The notes under the pieces: generated by a model
Database searches by the model: none
Told to the model about the DNA's origin: nothing
Seen by the model: the letters and a program-made list of their open reading frames with translations, nothing else
Translations under genes and position numbers: made by a program
In this document: positions 24,827 to 35,376 of the stretch, in pieces
How positions within the stretch are numbered: the first letter of the stretch is position 1
Layout of the letters: each line of letters begins with the position of its first letter
Assembly (NCBI RefSeq): GCF_050908995.1
Contig: NC_135120.1
Coordinates: forward strand, 17,559,433 to 17,623,432
Direction: 5' to 3'
Source: Andrena cerasifolii
Taxonomy: Eukaryota > Arthropoda > Insecta > Hymenoptera > Andrenidae
Length of the DNA stretch: 64,000 nt

Positions 24827-27800
24827 GTGTGGCAGCTAAAATTTTACGGAAATTAAAAAAAGAAACAAGTATTGCAAGAATATCTATATAGAATATTGCT
24901 CTATTCACAAATGATTATTTTTAATCAGTATTTTTTTTAATAGTCTTAAAAGGTGATAGAATAAAAGATTCCCGAAGAATTAATTTTTTTTTCAGCCTTT
25001 ACACTACTCAGGACTTGCACTTGTCACGCGATTAGGATTTGATCCGATTAGGATGGTCCTCGATAAAAATGTCACTGCACACATTCAAGCAGTAACGGGC
25101 TCGACTGTTTCCACTGCGGAGCCTGGTTGAATACCCTTTGGATCCCGCTGGAGCACCAGACCCAGAATCGCCGATCGACCGAGCCGATTTTCACGGGGAA
25201 CAATGATTCGCCAAACAATGAGGGGGCGTACAGTAGGTGGGCTCCGCAGGTGAAAGAGGAACTCCCATCGAAGAAACTTGCCCCGACCCCCAGGAAAACG
25301 GCAGCATTGTGGCGGCCCAACTTCTCTGAGATATTGAATCCCGTGAACGATATATTCCCACCGATGGAAACGAAAAATCTCCCAGCGATTCGTCGAGCTA
25401 CACGCCGACCAACAATTCCCGCGTCCAATTCTTTCCCAGTTGAAGCTCCGTGTCCACAGCCTGTCCTTCGACGAAGGGCCGCGGGGACACGCGACCGGCT
25501 GTCCTTGACGTTTTATTAATTGAACCGTGAAATAAAGTATTACCGGTCGTGCCGTCTGGCCGGCGAAAACAATCTGTGACACCAACTCTTACGTAATTTC
25601 CACTTTATTAGCCGTTTCTTTTACGTGGAAATCCTCTGGGACGCCCAAGCGCACAGCTCTTCAATGGTATTGGAGTATGCGTGGGAATAATTGCAAAGAG
25701 TGCTTCAGTAGACGTTGATAAATAAAGGGGCAATGGCGCACCCAGAGAGGGGTCAAAGGGCCCTGGCACTCCCCAAAGAAGGGGCTTTGTAAAATGAAAA
25801 GAAAACTGAATTTTATTCCTTAAATAAATTTTTACCATACAAAAACTTCAAAAAAGGAAAAAATTACGCCAAGTACATGAAATCAAATAAATCACAAAAA
25901 ATAGAAGATAATAATAATTACAATATAAAAACCAAGATGTGAAATCAAAATGAGCTGCAAGTACATAAAGGTGCTTTAAGAAAAATGCCTTTAAATTTAG
26001 AAAATATTGCAGGCGTGATGAGATATTGATGAAATAAGTTTCAGGTTAGATTGGAATAGCCGTGCGAAGAGTAAATGATAGGCGGTAGCGACAGTCGACA
26101 TATCCAGGGTGTCTTTCATGTACTTGGCGTCGAGAGGCTACCGCGTCTCTAGATAATCACTTCTGATCAGACACCGAGAACACGCGTTCAAGTTAATAAA
26201 TTATAGCGCATTATGACATAAACGAGGAAAAAGTGGCAAGATCGATTATACGATCGAGAAGTTGCCGGTGAGGAAGCTCGAAAGCGGATGGTTCGGTGGA
26301 CGAGTTCATTAACGGCTCGGTAATCCAGGAATGGCTGTAAAGTCGAACCGCTTTCGTGACTTTATCGCTGGACGCGGGCTTATTGTCGACGTGGAGAGCG
26401 GTGAGAGATAAGAGATTCCGCATTCGTAACGAGGAGGAAGAAGGATTCCCCGTTGTCAGGTTGGAGGAGTCGTAAATCGCAGGCTGCGCCCTGCGATAAA
26501 TAGCTTATAGGGAGCGGGGGAGGAAGGTGCGACGGACTCTCCTTTAGGAGCCCACTCTGTCTGAATCACCGAGATTCTTTCCGACTTTATTTTCATCTCC
26601 CGCTGAAGTTCGCGTCGCGATGAAACTTCTCGTGGCCCCGTCGCGTCGCGCCGTCCCCGTGCAATGGCATTGGGGAAATTAGATTGTCAGGCATCGTCAA
26701 TTTGCCCCGCAACAGCGGCGATATAAACATGCGGCTTAAAGTTGAAACCACGAGTGGAATTCAAGGATTACGTCACGACGATCGACTTGGTCTCCTGCGC
26801 GCTCAGAGAGCCTCGAATTGGGACGAATTGCGATCTGAACTTTGGGCGCCCTTCTGCAGGATATGGGGACCAATTTGCTACGAAAGAGAACGGAGAATGG
26901 AAGGCCCCCTGGGGCCCATCATCCAGAAAAATTACGATTTCATCCAAACAATATATTATTATTTTTTTACTCTCATGATTTGCATACTTACGCGCGTAAA
27001 TTTATTTATAATTCTGTTGTGTATACAGGGTGTCCCGGAAAGTTTGCCACCTGGCCCTTTCCCCTTAAATCCGCCACTGGGAAGGTGGCTTTAAGTTCGA
27101 AGATCCATGTGAACCTTGCAACCGATTTTTGCCACGCGCCGCGTGTTTCGCTGCTCCGAGCAGTCGTCCACTGACAGCGCGCGCATAATTCATCGCTTCT
27201 ATTCTGTCTTATTGCCAGCTAGCAGGACTGCTCCCGTTGTCGACGACAGCGGGGCAAACTCTCGTAATTCGTGCTGGTGGGAAGTTGTCCAGGCACCATT
27301 AATGCGAGCTCAACAGGATCCTAAGTTAATTTTCAGGGCTCCCGAGTAAGAGGGTCAAAGACGTAGTTTGTGGCTGAAAAGTATGATTCGTTGGACCCGC
27401 GCCAGCGAAAACGACGTTATTGCATCGGAAAGAAGCAAGGGTCGGCGGATGAGATCCTGCAAAGAGTTACGTACAGGCTACCTCCGCCCGTAATTAAACC
27501 GGCCTCGATGCTTGTCGAGTCGTTTAACGTCTGCGTTTTTAAAACGAACGTACTCTGCTAATAGCGACGACTCCTGCGGCTGCATAGCTACAAGCTGTCA
27601 CTGTCACGAGTGCCAACGCTCACGGCAATATCGACTGGTCGACAGTGACAGCAGCCGCGAAAACTTCATCCATTAACGTTGCTTACAATTTATTGCAGTG
27701 CGCGGAGAGCCGACGCGCGGCTACATCCACGCGGAAATGTCCCTTTGGTCGGGGTGCTACTACTGGAAAATTCGCGGCGCTCGTGTTGTTGGCCACGCGG

Positions 27801-28744
27801 CTGCACACGGGACCAGATCCAGCCGACGGAATCTCGTTTATTTGTAAATTTAACCGCTCGTCCGGAAATGTTCGATCCTGTCCCTGGCTCCTCGAGCGTG
27901 AAGGTCCTAAAGTATATACCGTCCCGTGAAACATATTGCGCCGCGCAGAGCGGGGGAAATTCCTGAAACGCGCGAGACTTTACTGCGTCCCGTCTCTTGG
28001 AGGCGCGATATCTCGCCGTGCCTCGCGTTTTCTGCTCGCCCAGGAACCAGCTCCACGGCTCGGTTGGTTTTTGGGACGTCGCAAGAACGTCTAGCTGGAT
28101 GAATGGGCAAACGAAAAACGAGCGTCGCCTCGTGAAATGAAGTTTTAATGGGCGATGGATCTTTTGTCGCGGAAGGATGAGGGAAAGGGTGAAGGAAGGG
28201 TGGTTGTCTTTTGTGACGGCTGAGGCTGGTAGAAAACACCTTCGCTGATATTCGCGGTGGATAAAGGGGCGCGCACACATGTGAAGTCCGTAATGGTTTT
28301 TTTTTTATTTCAATGTGTGTACCTGGTATAGACAAGCCTGAACTGCTTCATTCCAAAGCAGGGAAACGATTTTTATTCCATTTTTAAACGATTTTATTTA
28401 GCTTCACTGCTGTTCGTTTGCTTGTTTGGTTCAAGTCTTGTAACTCAATTTTAACCCACTTCCATCGATCCAATAGACTTGAATGTTTCCAAGCGTACAT
28501 AATTATGATGACGATACAACATTTAAAAAAAAAAAAACACCCTCGGGGAGGTGAAAAATTGCATCGCCTACAATTTTAACCACAAATCCAATCGACTTAA
28601 AATCAGCCTGTCGTGTTCTTCATCGCGATTTCCGTAAATACGCAATTCGTCAAGAAATAATCCGTTACGTACAAATAGTTAAACTTTTTAAGTTCTTCTT
28701 TGGTTGTAAAACTGAAACACTCAGAAGTAAATAATAAAAAAAAT
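24827..28744. other. Unique stretch with one dispersed repeat segment
   Basis: 25072-25510 is open in several frames, the best on the minus strand (about 118-140 codons with purine-first codon bias), but no family or splice site is recognised. 25730-25790 (GGGGCAATGGCGCACCCAGA) resembles a transposon terminus without partner. The rest is unremarkable. Confidence 0.4.
26985..27060 (+). repeat. Dispersed repeat segment, copy 1
   Basis: GCGCGTAAATTTATTTATAA then TTCTGTT...TACAGGGTGTCCCGGAAAGT. Shared at about 75% with 54285-54360. The TACAGGGTGTCCC motif is common at the edges of insect repeats; the full element is not delimited here. Confidence 0.5.
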
Positions 28745-28926
28745 CAGATTTTATTCAATTTGATAAAAAATACACTAAAAACTCAAAAAGAATTATTTTC
28801 TCATACTACAATTACGACGGTGATGTGTCACTTTAAATAAAAACGTAACACCACCATCGTAATTGTAATACAAGAAAATAAATATTTTTTAGGTTTAGTG
28901 CATTTTTCATCAAATTAAATAAAATC
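28745..28926. repeat. Palindromic element with 80-bp arms
   Basis: Left arm (about 28747-28827) contains TTTATTCAATTTGATAAAAA and CATACTACAATTACGACGGT; the right arm (28845-28926) is the imperfect inverse (ACCACCATCGTAATTGTA, TTTTTCATCAAATTAAATAA). The loop is only about 15 bp. It is probably a small foldback transposon; no target duplication is evident. Confidence 0.6.
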
Positions 28927-30492
28927 GTTTAACTTTAAAATTTCTTTTTATATACCTTTTTTTACCAGGTCACGCTGACGGCAATGAACCGTCACGGAAC
29001 TGATAAGCGTGTTTAGATCTTTACTGCGGCGTATCAAGAATATGTTGAATATGTGAGTACCACTCGTGAGTGGTACCTCGCGAGTTCCGATTATCTTCGA
29101 AATGATCAGTGATAGCCACAGCTCACTTTCCTTACGTGTCTTTTCCACAAGGGTTGCTACTTCTGCGCAGATAAGTCGTCAAGTGCTCGTGCCAGGCACT
29201 CGTTAACCTGTTTAAAACGCGCTCCAGAAGACAGGTCGGCTCGAGTGGTAGGCCATTGTTTGGCAGCGTTGCGAGATTACATAATCTTGAAGAGTTGCTC
29301 CGGGAAATTTAGAGTGTTAAAATTCTTCCTTGGAATTAATATCGTTTCGCGAGCTTCCCCGTAAAGGGGCACCGATTTCCCTCGGTGCAGAAGCAAGCAA
29401 ATAAAATTACGAACGAAATCCGACGTCCGAAGACAATCAAGGGGATTCCAGATTGAATGTGAAATGCCATTTGAGCTCTCAGGATTGCCCCTCGAAATTA
29501 GAATTCTTTTGTGGGGGTTCGATCTCTCCTGGCTTTGTAAAATCAATCTCATGGCACGTGCAAGTCTCTTCTGGTTAACGTGGAACGAGGGGAGAAGATT
29601 AGTCTTACAAAATTTCCTCGAAAATCGCTGTCCACTCGATGCAAATCAAAATTCCCGATCACTATTCCGCGAGAAGTGAAAAAGAAGCGTCGGACCTGCA
29701 AACGGCGCAGGAACTGAATCCCGATTCAGTCATCGAGGACAACGAAAGAGTTTCAAAGGAGTTTCGACCGGAGAAGAACTTAAAGTCGTTTAGGAATCGA
29801 AAGATTTCAATCTTGGACAGCTGAAAATTTAATTCCGCGGCGCTTCAAAGGCTTCCCTTTATTTTTGGGAGACAGTAATTTGCAAGGTAGAAGACTTTAC
29901 CGAGAGAAACGCCATTGCAGCGTACTCCCGAGGGGGTTTCCGTCGAAAAGCCTATCAAATGTCCCGAAAATTCCCAAAAGCTGCTGCGTTGTCCACCTAT
30001 CGAGGGACAAGCCTCTGAAACGTCAATTAAAGTTTCCGGCAGTGGTGGAATCCCTCTGGATGCTTTCATCGTCGACTCTTCACGGGAACCGCGGTTTTTC
30101 CAACTTCCCCGCGAGATTGGCAAAGTTTAGGCTTCGAATCATCGATGAAATCTCTGTGCTCTCGGCCATCTATCTCCACAAACGTAATCCTTTCGATTTC
30201 TGTGCCAGGATAGAATCCAAATTCTTTCGTTCATTCAGTATCCAATTTTCCAAACATTCTAGATTCACTTATTCATTTCCCACCTGTTAAGGCTCAAAGG
30301 CTCCTATTCTTTGCGCCCCATTGTGCGGTTAATTATCACAGGAGCGTGCAAAGCCGTCCACCACGTTGCCAACAGCAGCTAAATGCACATTCCACGCGTT
30401 CCAAAAGAAAGACGCGCGACTTGCTCGTGGTTGAAAGAAAAGAAAAGCCAGTGCAAAAATTAACAAACAATATGGTCCTGCCTTACTCATAA
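28927..30492. other. Unique non-coding stretch
   Basis: A 20-bp near-palindrome GTACCACTCGTGAGTGGTAC lies at 29057-29076. Open frames at 29460-30290 show no exon signals. Confidence 0.45.
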
Positions 30493-30732
30493 CTAGGCTC
30501 CACTACCCTCAGTGACCGTCGTGTCTTTTCCGACCTGATGTTTCTGTATAAGGTTATTCACGGTCAGATTAATTGTCACGAGCTCGTTGCATCGTTACGT
30601 TTTCACGCCCCCGAACGGTCATTGCGTCTGAGACGCCTCTTTAAGCCGAAGATACCGGAATATCACCACTATCCTGCTGACCCCATAAACCGTGCCATGG
30701 AGGAGGTCAATCAGTGCCTCGCGCGGATATAG
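30493..30732 (+). pseudogene. Non-LTR retrotransposon, 5'-truncated reverse transcriptase C-terminus
   Basis: The frame is open from 30493, just after an in-frame TAA, and reads through LGSTTLSDRRVFSDLMFLYK, then FHAPERSLRLRRLF, ending at a TAG after DPINRAMEEVNQCLARI. The order 'LSDRR..SDL.FLYK..HG.IN' followed by 'R.LR.R..F' and a closing 'P..R..E..N' is the usual C-terminal tail of insect jockey/R1/CR1-type non-LTR reverse transcriptases. The polymerase core is missing, so this is a dead, 5'-truncated insertion. It is followed by a short 3' UTR and a TAA-rich tail (30780-30915), as expected for such elements. Confidence 0.72.
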
Positions 30733-30779
30733 ATTTGTTCTCTATATCTCAAAATTCATTTCAAAGGGTTTTTCCCGTA

Positions 30780-30796
30780 TATAATAATAATAATAA

Positions 30797-30827
<31 letters not shown>

Positions 30828-30915
30828 TAATAATAATAATAAAATAATAATAATAAAATAATAATAATAAAATAATAATAATAATACAATAATAATAATA
30901 ATAATAATAAAATAA
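30780..30915 (+). repeat. TAA-rich tail / (TAA)n microsatellite of the retrotransposon
   Basis: About 136 bp of TAA triplets interrupted by TAAAA variants, directly downstream of the reverse transcriptase remnant. Position and composition fit the 3' tail of a non-LTR element expanded by slippage. Confidence 0.85.
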
Positions 30916-32610
30916 GAAACTTTTAGCGAAATTAATCCCACGTTCGTTCACGATTTGCTGACCGTCGGGGAGAAGGGCCGTGGCCTTTGATCTTGTAGAA
31001 CGACGCATATATGTGTTCATTAAACGATTTCCACTTAGGTTACCCCGGCGACACTAGCTGGACTTAATCACGGGCCAACGTGTCGGCGAGAGCCGCGCGA
31101 CATGCCGGAAATTAATAAATATCCGGCCGGAAATTTGCCGTGGGACATCTGTTCCGTGAATCTCGATTGCACTACCGCCGTCCACCCTCCAGAGGAACTT
31201 CGTCGTATCGACAAATTGACTTACTCGGAGCTGCGCCCCGAAGTCGCAACTTACTACGTTTAATCAATTAGGAACAATGCTCCAATTGCCGCGTTGTGGG
31301 GCAGCGCGATTGTATCTCTTAGCGAAGAGATCGTAGTTATTTCAACTTAACCTGTGCTAAACGATTTTAACAGTCCAGAGACTCGCCAAAGACTTCTGTC
31401 CAATGATGGATCCTCGCGCAGAAAACTTTTCTCAGCGCTGGATCAGAGGGGGAGCAACGTTCGAAGCATGTCGAAAAATTCGAAATTTTTATTCCAAGAA
31501 TAGAAATTTATTTCGAATAATGCCTAACTCTGCTTCAAGTATCCTGTTCACAGCGGTGTCACTAACTATTAGCAATCGATATTCTTTAATTAAACGACCT
31601 ATGGGGATTATTGTTTTTCAACGCTTCCGTGATTAAAAATACCTTTGCAGAGAGTTCGCTGCATCGATCTGGCCTCGCGCGCGAATGTTACCCAATCAAG
31701 CTGATAGGTACCTACGTTCGGCTTCAGGATGATTCGCGAACGCTGAGAGGAGCTCCCGAGGATTTCGCTTTCGTTCGCGAGTGATCCGGAGTTTCGACTC
31801 GTCCGGAGAGAGTCCTCGCTCGTTCACGGGGCGCTGGATTCGAGGCAGAAGCGCAGAATGCATCTTGCAAAAGAGGTGCAACACGAGCGCACGGAGGGGC
31901 AAGGGGAAGGCCGGAAGCGGTCGCGGTCAAGGTAAGACGTTGCCTCCCTATGCACGCAGTATGCACATTCATACATCAGCTGCGCTTTCCACCGTTTCTG
32001 ATATTATTTCCCGCCTGGCCCGTGTAATCGACAGTCGACCATTCCTGGCGTTGCGATTAAATGCTAAAAAGTAGTCTTCGTGCCGTTGCCTCGTGATTGT
32101 TGGAGCGGTTCGCGTAACAGCTAGCGATGGGATCGAGCATCTCGCGGGCAACCCCGAAAGATCATGTCACGGAGCATGTCCTCTAAAAGTCACACTCCTA
32201 TTCGTGTATCGCGGCAATCTGAGCAAGTGCATATCGGATGCGTATCCACCATGGTGGAGCTAGGTGAGGACTGCGATATTAATCCGACCCCGTGATAGCC
32301 AAGTTCGCGCTGCGCCACGCAGATGCAAGATGGAAGGAATACCGTTAGAGTCATAGCAATTCTACGCTAACTACACACATGGTAAGCGGCTGACTTACGA
32401 CTGCTATCGGCTCGGATGGAACATTGCCTTGGCACAGGCTGATCCACGAGTTACGGGTTACTGGTTACGGCAACTATGAGATATCGCGCGAAAGAATATT
32501 TATTTGCGGATTATCCTCTCCCGACTTTCCTGCCTCGCGAAAAATTCGATTACTTGCTCTTTCCATTTCAAGATCCCATGATAATTGAAAGTGCTACGAA
32601 TTCGTGGTCT
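30916..32610. other. Unique non-coding stretch
   Basis: No supported gene, repeat or TIR element. The GC-rich section 31690-32150 gives overlapping chance frames. Confidence 0.45.
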
Positions 32611-32614
32611 TTAA

Positions 32615-33044
32615 GGGGGTATTCCACTGTGACATGCGATTTTTGTAACTTTTTTCAGGAATTTTTTTTATGGATTTAGTGAAAGATTTTTATGCTGAAC
32701 ATTTATTACTTCTTAAACTACGAATAAAAATGTTCAAGGGCCCAGGGGCTCCTTTTCCCCTTATCCAATAGGGCTCAAACTTTACACAGATTTTTTTATT
32801 AATTGAAACCATTCTGGGGTACGTCGCGAAGAAAATTCGAAAGACGAAAATAGGAGCCACCCTAATGGAATGCTCTCAACTACCATATTTCTTATCAAAG
32901 AAAGCATGGTAAAGAAAAATTGTATATAATATTCACAGATATCTCTATCTCTACTGACAATTTTAAATCAAAAGATGTGTTTTCGTCACTAAAAAATAAA
33001 TTCCCAGAGATGCGGTATTTCTCGACCTGGCCAAGGTGGTCCCC
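32615..33044. mobile_element. TTAA-flanked MITE (GGGGGTATTCCACTGTGAC end)
   Basis: TTAA at 32611-32614 and 33045-33048. The left end is GGGGGTATTCCACTGTGACA; the right end read inward is GGGGACCACCTTGGCC. Only the terminal G-run and the CCA/CCACC part are inverted. AT-rich, no protein. It lies just downstream of the secreted-peptide gene. Confidence 0.6.
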
Positions 33045-33142
33045 TTAATGCGCACAGCTACAAGACGAGAAACATATTAAATTTGATTTCGCTTCCAATT
33101 ACTTTAGAGTGTCCTCGACTTTAATCAACAGATTGCAGGAGC

Positions 33143-33148
33143 TTTATT
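33143..33148 (-). terminator. Candidate polyadenylation signal AATAAA
   Basis: Plus-strand TTTATT, hence AATAAA on the minus strand, about 275 bp past the TGA at 33422. It would give a 3' UTR of roughly 290 nt for the small secreted-peptide gene. The hexamer is common by chance in AT-rich DNA, so this rests on position alone. Confidence 0.4.
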
Positions 33149-33421
33149 TGAAGAAGCCAGCCAACTCCGCGCGCCTTGTGCACTACTCGAATTACAATGC
33201 AAGGTGTTTCATTCAACATCCACAGGATACTTTCCAATCTTCTCCATGTCCAGGTGTTTCCCAGCTCTCAACGTCCCTCGCACTTCTTCCAGACCTCTGA
33301 AACCCTCGACTACTCTCAACTCCGTCGCGTCTTCCATAGAAGCTGCACCGAGGCAGTTGCTCTCTATCGAAATTACTTTTGGCGAATACCCACCGCGATT
33401 TTCCTTGCGTTCAGTGCTCCA

Positions 33422-33586
33422 TCAGGGCGCGATGTAGACGACGCGCGTGCGAGGCCTCTTCGGTCGATGCGTGATGATCACGATGATCTGCCGAGGGTCA
33501 GCAGCTGGTGCAGCGTCTGCGTCGTCCACGGTCCAGGACGACAGGACCGCGAGGATCACGATCAGCCAAAGCGTACTTGGACGCAT
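33422..33586 (-). CDS. Small secreted Arg/Pro-rich peptide precursor (54 aa)
   Basis: The frame runs from ATG (33586) to TGA (33422), 54 codons. Residues 1-25 form a classic signal peptide: a short polar start (MRPST), a hydrophobic core (LWLIVILAVL) and a small-residue cleavage site near D-A-D-A/A-P. Residues 21-31 are an Asp/Ala/Pro spacer with Ala and Pro at alternate positions. Residues 32-54 are the likely mature part: a hydrophobic patch (QIIVIIT, 33-39) followed by a basic tail rich in Arg, Lys and Pro and ending V-V-Y-I-A-P. There are no cysteines. A TATAAAAG box lies 47 bp upstream of the ATG and an AATAAA lies about 275 bp downstream, so a single-exon gene is plausible. Secretion is well supported. 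A role as a defence or venom-type cationic peptide is inference from precursor layout only (such precursors in Hymenoptera often carry Ala/Pro-type spacers). I do not recognise a named family. Confidence 0.72.
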   Translation of the reverse strand: MRPSTLWLIVILAVLSSWTVDDADAAPAADPRQIIVIITHRPKRPRTRVVYIAP

Positions 33587-33625
33587 CGCTGCTGCTGTGA
33601 TTTCCCGACGACCACCGGCTGCTGG

Positions 33626-33633
33626 CTTTTATA
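33626..33633 (-). promoter_or_regulatory. TATA box of the small secreted-peptide gene
   Basis: On the minus strand the sequence reads CTTATAAAAG, with the TATAAAAG core 47 bp before the ATG. A start site 30-31 bp downstream of the box would leave a leader of about 16 nt. The box sits at the right distance to support 33422-33586 as a real transcription unit. Confidence 0.6.
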
Positions 33634-35133
33634 AGCTACCGCATTATCGCGACTCGTGCGAAACGTGACGAGCCGCGGCATAAAGACACCGACCCATAAA
33701 CGCGCCTAGTGCTCGCGCAATCGCCGAGCGATACGCTTTAACGGGGCAAAATTTTCCAACGCGTAGGTAGACACCGCGAATTTCAGGCGCACTTCCTTTG
33801 TCGCGCATACGCTCCTCGCTGGGGAATTAATTTCGCCGAATCGCATTAGTACCTGCGTTGGAATCCGAGCAAGCGACTGGTGCAGATCCATCGCCGTGTC
33901 GGGAAGTCGATAGAATGGTAACACCGGGCGATTAATTTAATAATTATCTCAAATTTCTGAATGGAATGGTTTCGTCGGTGATAAGTATGAAATAAAGTCG
34001 AATTCGAAGTGTTAATAATTAATTATCGGGGGGACATGGAGCAAGTAAGTTTCCTGAGAGCGTAACGCGCCCCGCGACAGAAATTGGATCGATGCGACAC
34101 AATCGATTATCGTTATCGCGCGAATTCCGGAAGCGCCGAGCTCGCTCTCCGCCGATAAGAACATCCAAGTTGATAACGGGCCAGCAACCGCATCTCGTTT
34201 CGCTGGTCCGAACAGGGATCGTTGCAGCTTTCAGCGGGCCGCTTCGATCGCGGCTCTCTGCCCGTCTGTGTTTGCTCGCCCGCTCCGAGCGATCGTTACC
34301 ACCGTATAATAAAGGCCCAACGATAACGACCAGTCGCTGGATCGAAAGTTTCCAGCTTCCCCCTGCAGAATCTCCTGCAATTTATACGCTTCCAGATGAA
34401 ATTCGCTGCTGCCTCGACAAATTATAATACGTTGTCCTCGAGTAATTTCCTCGTCCACTTTGCTGGAGGGTTGACTCTTCGACACTTTCAAGCGTCAAGT
34501 GGTTAAAAATATTGTTTCCCCGTTTTGGAAAGGAGCAGCTCATACTTGTCCCATAAGTAACCATAAGTTGCAAAATTTAAAACCTCTTTTATTCGTCTGA
34601 AATCGACACTTTTCAAGGATCCTCGAAAAATTTCAATACGCAGCGAAAGGGTTGAGGGGTGAGTGGCGGTGGGAGAGTGCGTTAGCGAAGAATCAATGGC
34701 AATTAAAAGAAGCAGCGATGAATCTCAGGTGTAGAACAAACAGGGTGCAGGCTGCTCGTGCAAACTTGCAGCAGACTGCCACGATGGGCCAGCGTTTGCT
34801 CAACTTCAGCCAAGTCGACACGGTAATCTTGTAATCAAAAGTCCGAGCATATGAAGGGAATTTAATCAAACTCAGGCGCACCGAATCCCGTCCAGGCTCG
34901 TTTCAAACCGAACAGAAACCACGTTCTGTCGCTTTTGAGGTTTCCTTCCATCAGATTCATCGTGGGATTCTTCGTGCCCTTGTGCCTGAAGGGTGAGGGA
35001 GAAAAACGAGGAATGTCCATTTTTCGTGACTTTCCGTGTAGCGTTTTCTTGGTGGCAACTGGGACCGTAGATCTGTCTCCGTAAGATACCGTTAAAGTTT
35101 TGATACGTGTACTGGTAAAAAACAAGTAATATG
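33634..35133. other. Upstream region of the secreted-peptide gene
   Basis: 33634-33710 would carry its proximal promoter. Beyond that I see no second TATA-headed short gene and no duplicate of the peptide. Confidence 0.4.
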
Positions 35134-35135
35134 TA

Positions 35136-35374
35136 GGGTAGGTGTACCGTTTGTGGCCATTGCACTGTTTTTGGCCATGTGTATAATTATCTTATTTTTA
35201 AACTGCTTGCAGATCATTATTTTGTGGAGAATTACACATCATAAATATTTTGTTTAGTGTACCGTCAGAAATATAAGGTTACATTTATTGTTTACACGGA
35301 AAATATTATGTTTTTTAAGAAGTGACCAAAACTGGTATAGTACCTTAAAGTGGCCAGAAATGGTGCATCTACCC
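35136..35374. mobile_element. TA-flanked MITE (GGGTAGGTGTACC end), 239 bp
   Basis: TA at 35134-35135 and 35375-35376. Left end GGGTAGGTGTACCGTTTGTG, right end (inverted) GGGTAGATGCACCATTTCTG. Parent-like relative of the palindrome at 41437-41535. Confidence 0.72.
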
Positions 35375-35376
35375 TA

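Noticed and set aside
25072..25585. Overlapping minus-strand frames with coding-like codon bias
   Set aside because: At least three frames are open across the same segment and none shows a motif, acceptor or donor; left uncalled though worth a homology search.
25735..25800. GGGGCAATGGCGCACCCAGA segment resembling a hAT terminus (minus)
   Set aside because: No inverted partner or target duplication found; kept only as a note.
30742..31020. Poly Tyr/Ile/Leu frames on the minus strand
   Set aside because: Translation of the TAA-rich tail; not coding. The same applies to 41002-41184.
33176..33634. 152-codon plus-strand frame
   Set aside because: It is the antisense shadow of the secreted-peptide gene and its 3' UTR.
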